Shown here in pieces: positions 59,699 to 64,000 of a stretch of DNA of 64,000 nt; within the stretch, counting starts at the first letter, position 1, and every line of letters begins with the position of its first letter. Source of the DNA: Symbiodinium kawagutii (taxonomy: Eukaryota > Sar > Dinophyceae > Suessiales > Symbiodiniaceae); contig VSDK01025482.1 of the NCBI GenBank assembly GCA_009767595.1, forward strand, positions 361,262 through 425,261, given 5' to 3'. Position numbers and translations under genes: made by a program. The notes under the pieces are model-generated. The model made no database searches. It saw only the letters and a program-made list of their open reading frames with translations, and was not told the origin of the DNA.

Positions 59699-61798
59699 AT
59701 GGTCACTTTTGAGCAGTGGCTCCAGCATTCGAGGATCATCAATGTGAGTTTCAACATGGCGTGCAGCGGACATGATGGCTATGTGGAGCCATCATATGGT
59801 GAGGGCACTCGTTTGATTGAACTTCATATCCTTTGTTTAAATGGTGAAGGATGCATCATCAGCCTTTTTCCTTCCACATTGGGAAGGGAAGTGGTTCAGA
59901 TTGTTTCAAGGCAACTTTCGCCAAAGAAAGGTGCAAGGCCCACCCTCCACCACCTTGCTACACCCTTGAAGTTGCACCAAACATTGCGAGAACAAGGCAT
60001 CACTGGTGCCGCAACACTGTCCTGCACCTACGTTCCCACTGATTTGCCTACTGCTTTGAGATTTGTCGCGGGATTCTCCGTTTCTGAGGGAGAGAATGCA
60101 TTAGAAGGTGTGACGCAAATAGCAGGTGTGGCATCCTCGAGTTGCCTGCGCCACCTTCCCCAATCCCTTGATACCTTGATTCTTGGCATTCACTTTAATG
60201 AGAGAATAAAAGAGGTCACCTTACCAAACAACCTGCAAACTTTGACGTTTGGATTTCATTTTAATCAAAGCCTGGATCAGGTGACCTTCCCGAGAAACCT
60301 GCAAACTTTGACTTTGGGATTTCATTTTAATCAGAGCCTGGATTGGGTCACCTTGCCGAGCAACCTACAAACTTTGACTTTTGGCGGTTGCTTCAACCAC
60401 AGTCTGAATCTGGTCACCTTTCCCGGCAGCCTGAAAACTTTGACTTTTGGGAACGATTTTAATCAGAACCTGGATCAGGTCACTTTGCCGAACAACCTGC
60501 GAAATTTGTCATTTGGCAGTCGTTTTGACCAGAAACTGGATCTGGTGTCCCTGCCCGAAAATCTGCAAACCTTGATTTTTGGCGAAGATTTCAATCAGAA
60601 CCTGGATCGGGTCACTTTTCCTAGCAACCTGCAAACTTTGACTTTCGGTAGTTGCTTCAACCAGAGCCTGGACCAGGTATCCTTGCCGAGCAACCTGCAG
60701 ACTTTGACTTTCGGCAATGATTTTGACCAGAGCCTGGATTGGGTCTCGCTGCCAAGCAACCTGCAAACTTTGACTTTTGGAAAACGTTTTAATCAGAGTC
60801 TCGATCGGTTAAGCTTTCCGAGCACTCTTCAAACTCTGACTTTTGGGATTTGTTTCAACCAGAGCCTGGATCTGGTGACCTTGCCAAGCACTCTTCAAAC
60901 ATTGAGTTTCGGTGTTTGTTTCAATCAGAGCTTGGATTGGGTCAACTTACCAAATTTCCTGCAAGCTTTAACTTTTGGCCATCGTTTCTCCCATAGCCTG
61001 GATCGGGCGAACTTGCCCAGAAGCCTGCGAGCTTTGACATTTGGGGATCAATTCAATCAAAGCCTGGATCATGTCAGGTTGCCGAGCAACCTGCAAATGT
61101 TGACTTTGGGCTACAATTTCAATCAGAGCTTGGACCAGGTCACCTTGCCCAGCGACCTGCAAACTCTGAGTTTCGGCGATCGTTTCAACCAGAGCTTGGA
61201 TCGGGTCACTTGGCCGAGCAAGCTGCACACTTTGACTTTCGGCAGGTGTTTCGACCAGAGCCTGGATTGGGTCACCTTTCCAAGCAACTTGCAAAATTTG
61301 ACTTTTGGCGACTGCTTCAACCAGAGCCTGGAAAAGGGTACCTTGCCCACCAACCTGCAAGTTTTGACTTTTGGGGATCGCTTCAATCAGAACCTGGATC
61401 GGGTCACTTTGCCGATCAACCTGCAAACTTTGACTTTTGGCGCTAACTTTGACCAGAGCCTGGATCGGGCGACTTTGCCAAGAAACCTGAAAACTTTGAT
61501 TTTGGGATATCATTTCAATCGGAGCCTTGATCGGTTAAGCTTTCCGAGCACTCTTCAAACTTTGACTTTTGGCCGCTGTTTCAATCAGAGCTTGGAAGAA
61601 GTGACCTTGCCCAGCAGCCTGCAAACTTTGACTCTTGGGGATGATTTCAGACAGAGCCTGGATCAAGTCACCTTGCCAGTCAACCTGCAAACTTTGAATT
61701 TAGGCCTTCGTTTTGACAAGAACCTTAGTGGGTTGACCTTGCCAACGAGTGTCCGCAGCCTTTTTTGCTGCAGAGACCGATATGTATGTACATTGTGA
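59699..61798 (+). CDS. ubiquitin-like plus FNIP/LRR-like repeat protein
   Basis: 699 aa, no intron. Residues about 36-115 (RLIELHILCLNGEG, LSPKKGARPTLHH, AATLSCTYVPTDL) form the ubiquitin-like N-terminal module that often precedes such repeats in dinoflagellate proteins. Residues 153-680 are 24 consecutive 22-residue repeats with consensus LPSNLQTLTFGxxFNQSLDQ, each Leu-Pro opening like a FNIP or leucine-rich solenoid repeat, then a partial 25th repeat and a short Cys-rich tail. No signal peptide or membrane segment is seen, so it is probably cytosolic and binds other proteins; the partner is unknown. Both strands are open over the array because of its base pattern; the minus-strand frames are shadows. 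The start is chosen at ATG 59699, just after a CTCAG acceptor. Confidence 0.9.
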   Translation: MVTFEQWLQHSRIINVSFNMACSGHDGYVEPSYGEGTRLIELHILCLNGEGCIISLFPSTLGREVVQIVSRQLSPKKGARPTLHHLATPLKLHQTLREQGITGAATLSCTYVPTDLPTALRFVAGFSVSEGENALEGVTQIAGVASSSCLRHLPQSLDTLILGIHFNERIKEVTLPNNLQTLTFGFHFNQSLDQVTFPRNLQTLTLGFHFNQSLDWVTLPSNLQTLTFGGCFNHSLNLVTFPGSLKTLTFGNDFNQNLDQVTLPNNLRNLSFGSRFDQKLDLVSLPENLQTLIFGEDFNQNLDRVTFPSNLQTLTFGSCFNQSLDQVSLPSNLQTLTFGNDFDQSLDWVSLPSNLQTLTFGKRFNQSLDRLSFPSTLQTLTFGICFNQSLDLVTLPSTLQTLSFGVCFNQSLDWVNLPNFLQALTFGHRFSHSLDRANLPRSLRALTFGDQFNQSLDHVRLPSNLQMLTLGYNFNQSLDQVTLPSDLQTLSFGDRFNQSLDRVTWPSKLHTLTFGRCFDQSLDWVTFPSNLQNLTFGDCFNQSLEKGTLPTNLQVLTFGDRFNQNLDRVTLPINLQTLTFGANFDQSLDRATLPRNLKTLILGYHFNRSLDRLSFPSTLQTLTFGRCFNQSLEEVTLPSSLQTLTLGDDFRQSLDQVTLPVNLQTLNLGLRFDKNLSGLTLPTSVRSLFCCRDRYVCTL
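60155..61738 (+). repeat. 24 tandem 66-bp coding repeats
   Basis: 66-bp units encoding the 22-residue FNIP-like repeat. All stay in frame with no indel. Segments such as FPSTLQTLTFG recur almost exactly at repeats 11 and 22. Confidence 0.95.
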
Positions 61799-62563
61799 TT
61801 TGATGGGTCAATTTGCTCAGGAAAATTCCGTACAGCACTACAGAACACTACCTTCTGGCAAATCAATTTGGTATCTTGGAAAATCCATGATTTATGCTCC
61901 TTTTATCCATGAAAATTGTGATGAACTTAGCGCAACCAGGGATTGCCGGAGGGTAGTTGGCCAAAGAACTGGTGCAGAGCAGCGACTTGGCCAAAGATGG
62001 GTGAATTGGGCACTGTCAGACCCACCTGTTGGGCAACCAGTTGCCATGCAATGGTAGGTACCAGACCGCAGTTGCAACGAGCTGGTAGAAACCCACTGGT
62101 TACCTCCTATGTCATGGCGAGGATATGGTTTTAAGTTCTTCCAGTCAGAAGATTTTTGGGCAATTGGCTGATCAAACATTTTGTTATGTAGTCGTTTGAT
62201 CATGAGTGACTATATGACGATGATATACAATGATTTGTTGTTTATTAAGCATGGTGATTATGATATATGAGCGTTTCTTGAAGTTGGGGATCCCCCCAAA
62301 ATGGTTGGTTTGCTATATTGCTATAAATGACTAATAGACTGGAAGCACCCACATAGGAGTAGTTTTACTATTAATTATTCTTAGTTATCCCCTGCTTTTA
62401 GCCATTATTCATTATATAACTAATTAAACATCATATAACATCATGATTGTTATTCACTATCCCCTATTATCAGACACTAGAAACTCCAATCCTATGAAAA
62501 AAGACGGGATTCACCCTTAATTAGTACCATGATCATTTTGATATGTCATGATTCGTTGACCAG
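61799..62563. other. downstream of the FNIP gene, no gene seen
   Basis: Holds a reverse family E piece at 62032-62110 (GGTAGGTACCAG / GGTTACCTCC) and a half family B copy at 62272-62340 (TTCTTGAAGTTGGGG). Confidence 0.5.
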
Positions 62564-62723
62564 GAGGCATGATCAGCCACACCTATGTTCAAAGCGGCCC
62601 GCGGCCTTGTTGTGTTTCCAAGTCGCCGACTGTACCCATGGCCGTGTTACCCTTGCGCATAGCTCCACAGGACTGAAACGACCGAGGCGAGAGCACAGCT
62701 TTGGCGCACAGTTCTGGGGTTGA
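62564..62723 (+). CDS. candidate terminal exon, unknown protein
   Basis: After TTGACCAG|G the frame reads RHDQPHLCSKRPAALLCFQ, VADCTHGRVTLAHSSTGLK and RPRREHSFGAQFWG to a TGA. Uniformly good codons. Family unknown. Confidence 0.48.
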
Positions 62724-63680
62724 GTTGCCCTTCGGCAATCCCCAACCAGGATACTTTACCGGAGTGTAGTGAGAATCAATCATGATGATGAGCAACTGCT
62801 GAGAATACGGGACAATAGTGATTAAATAACATGAAACAAGAGGTTCAATGATGATGGCTAATAATGAACATGTTGAACAATCGCTACAGCAATTAGTAAG
62901 ACCATGCTTACTAATTTCAACCAGCAAGCATGATTAATTAACGAGATATCAGATATCAATCAATTGACTTTATTAGCAATTTCTATGATATGACGGTGGG
63001 TCAATCTCAATCCACACATAAGTGGGTAGGTGAGTATTTCAGCAATAGGCATACGGCCCGGGATTCAACCTAACACCCTCGTAGTCAGTCCAAATTAATC
63101 ATTATCAATCATTTTAAATTGGCGGAGGCTGGCACGGAGCGATTCGGAGCCGCGGGTATCCTTTTATACCCTTAAAGGAGGAGCCAGTTGGTGCTACCGG
63201 GAGTGGCCTAACCAAAGGTAGTAGTTGTTGATCTTGATCTCACAACATATTGTTAGTGTAATTCATAGGTTGATAGATAGGTGTTTGTTGGTTGTAACTT
63301 ACTTGTCCAAAGTTGTTAGGATATTGTTTCTTCTAACTGACTTATGTGCAACAAGCCATCGTTAGCTCAACCCATCAAGGTAAGGTTGTCATACCTTGTT
63401 ACAATTGTACCCATTCCATGATCGCTGCGAAAAGAAATAAAGCTCTTTGAGCTCATTGTTTACATTATGGGTTCATTCGGCCCCTGGTCAGTCGCAAAAC
63501 GTGTTCAGTCACCCATTTGCTACTGGAACTGACCCATGGGATCCCATGGATTAAAGCTTTGATGGGTAGACTTCAATGGAATTACTTGCTGGCTTAAAGT
63601 TTACTTAAAACTTCGCTTCAAAACCTTCTATCTTTGGTAAAAAAAATCGAAAAAAAACTTCTACTGGTACCAAACTGTAG
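62724..63680. other. non-coding stretch
   Basis: Contains a family H copy at 63124-63213 (GAGCGATTCGGAGCCG, CCCTTAAAGGAGGAGCC, GGGAGTGGCC). No gene seen. Confidence 0.5.
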
Positions 63681-63867
63681 ATTTTGCTTCGCCCAGTGGT
63701 TCGTTCGTCACCCTGCGACCCGGGGCACCGGTTCCGGTTCCTCCCATGTCGCGCCAGGTGAGTTATCGCTTCGGCACGCCGGAGCCGACCGTGGAAGTCC
63801 TGGAGCAACAGCTGCAAGAGGCCACGAAGGGGGCGACACCCAACGATGGTCCCGTGGGGCGGCCAGG
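63681..63867 (+). CDS. candidate coding exon, unknown protein
   Basis: After AACTGTAG the frame reads [56 protein letters not shown], to a strong CCAGG|GTGAGG donor. 62 codons with strongly coding third positions. The last third is helical and could be a coiled coil. Family unknown; the gene continues past the window. Confidence 0.58.
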
Positions 63868-63881
63868 GTGAGGATGGTGAG

Positions 63882-64000
63882 GTGGTTGGGGTTGGTTGGT
63901 TGGTTGGTTGGTTGGTTGGTTGGTTGGTTGGTTGGTTGGTTGGTTGGTTGGTTGGTTGGTTGGTTGGTTGGTTGGTTGGTTGGTTGGTTGGTTGGTTGGT
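63882..64000. repeat. GGTT tetranucleotide microsatellite
   Basis: (GGTT)n, about 29 units, running off the end of the window. Confidence 0.97.

Noticed and set aside
60968-61513. 181-codon minus-strand repeat frame
   Set aside because: Antisense shadow of the 66-bp FNIP repeats.
1-64000. CRISPR arrays, rRNA or bacterial operons
   Set aside because: No regularly spaced direct repeats with unique spacers, no rRNA words and no prokaryotic gene organisation were seen.

Overview
The window looks like nuclear DNA of a dinoflagellate, most likely a symbiodiniacean or related Suessiales species. Four things point there. A glycosyltransferase gene can be followed through about 14 short exons whose introns start with GT, GC or GA and end in AG, usually AG|G. 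There is an intronless ubiquitin-like plus FNIP-repeat gene of a type common in these algae. There is a LINE that carries a DNA cytosine methyltransferase. Every gene that can be supported reads on the + strand. No bacterial, organellar or viral gene set is seen.

Layout. 1-30.8 kb: intron-like or intergenic DNA rich in AACCAT/ATGGTT words, with simple repeats and many short inverted-repeat elements. Scattered in it are 60-200 bp GC-richer islands that look like + strand exons of one or more unrecognised genes. 30.8-41.9 kb: an exostosin-family (GT47-like) glycosyltransferase gene, followed exon by exon to a stop at 41934. 42.9 kb: one more orphan exon. 43251-54264: a complete, intact LINE of about 11 kb, flanked by a perfect 15-bp target duplication. 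Its ORF1 (about 1640 aa) has a full C5-cytosine methyltransferase domain and a C-terminal coiled coil. Its ORF2 (up to 1939 aa) has an APE-type endonuclease, reverse transcriptase, CCHC knuckle and RNase H. The two ORFs share one reading frame and are separated by a single TGA. 55-59 kb and 62-64 kb: more orphan exons. 59699-61798: the FNIP-repeat gene. The window ends in a (GGTT)n run.

At least six families of short (about 90-230 bp) terminal-inverted-repeat elements are interspersed. Some copies lie flush with inferred splice junctions and may be introner-like; copies inside the best-resolved introns are not flush. The LINE is the most unusual system here: a retrotransposon that appears to carry its own DNA methylation enzyme. 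All exon boundaries were deduced by eye from reading frame, phase and family resemblance, so they are inferences.
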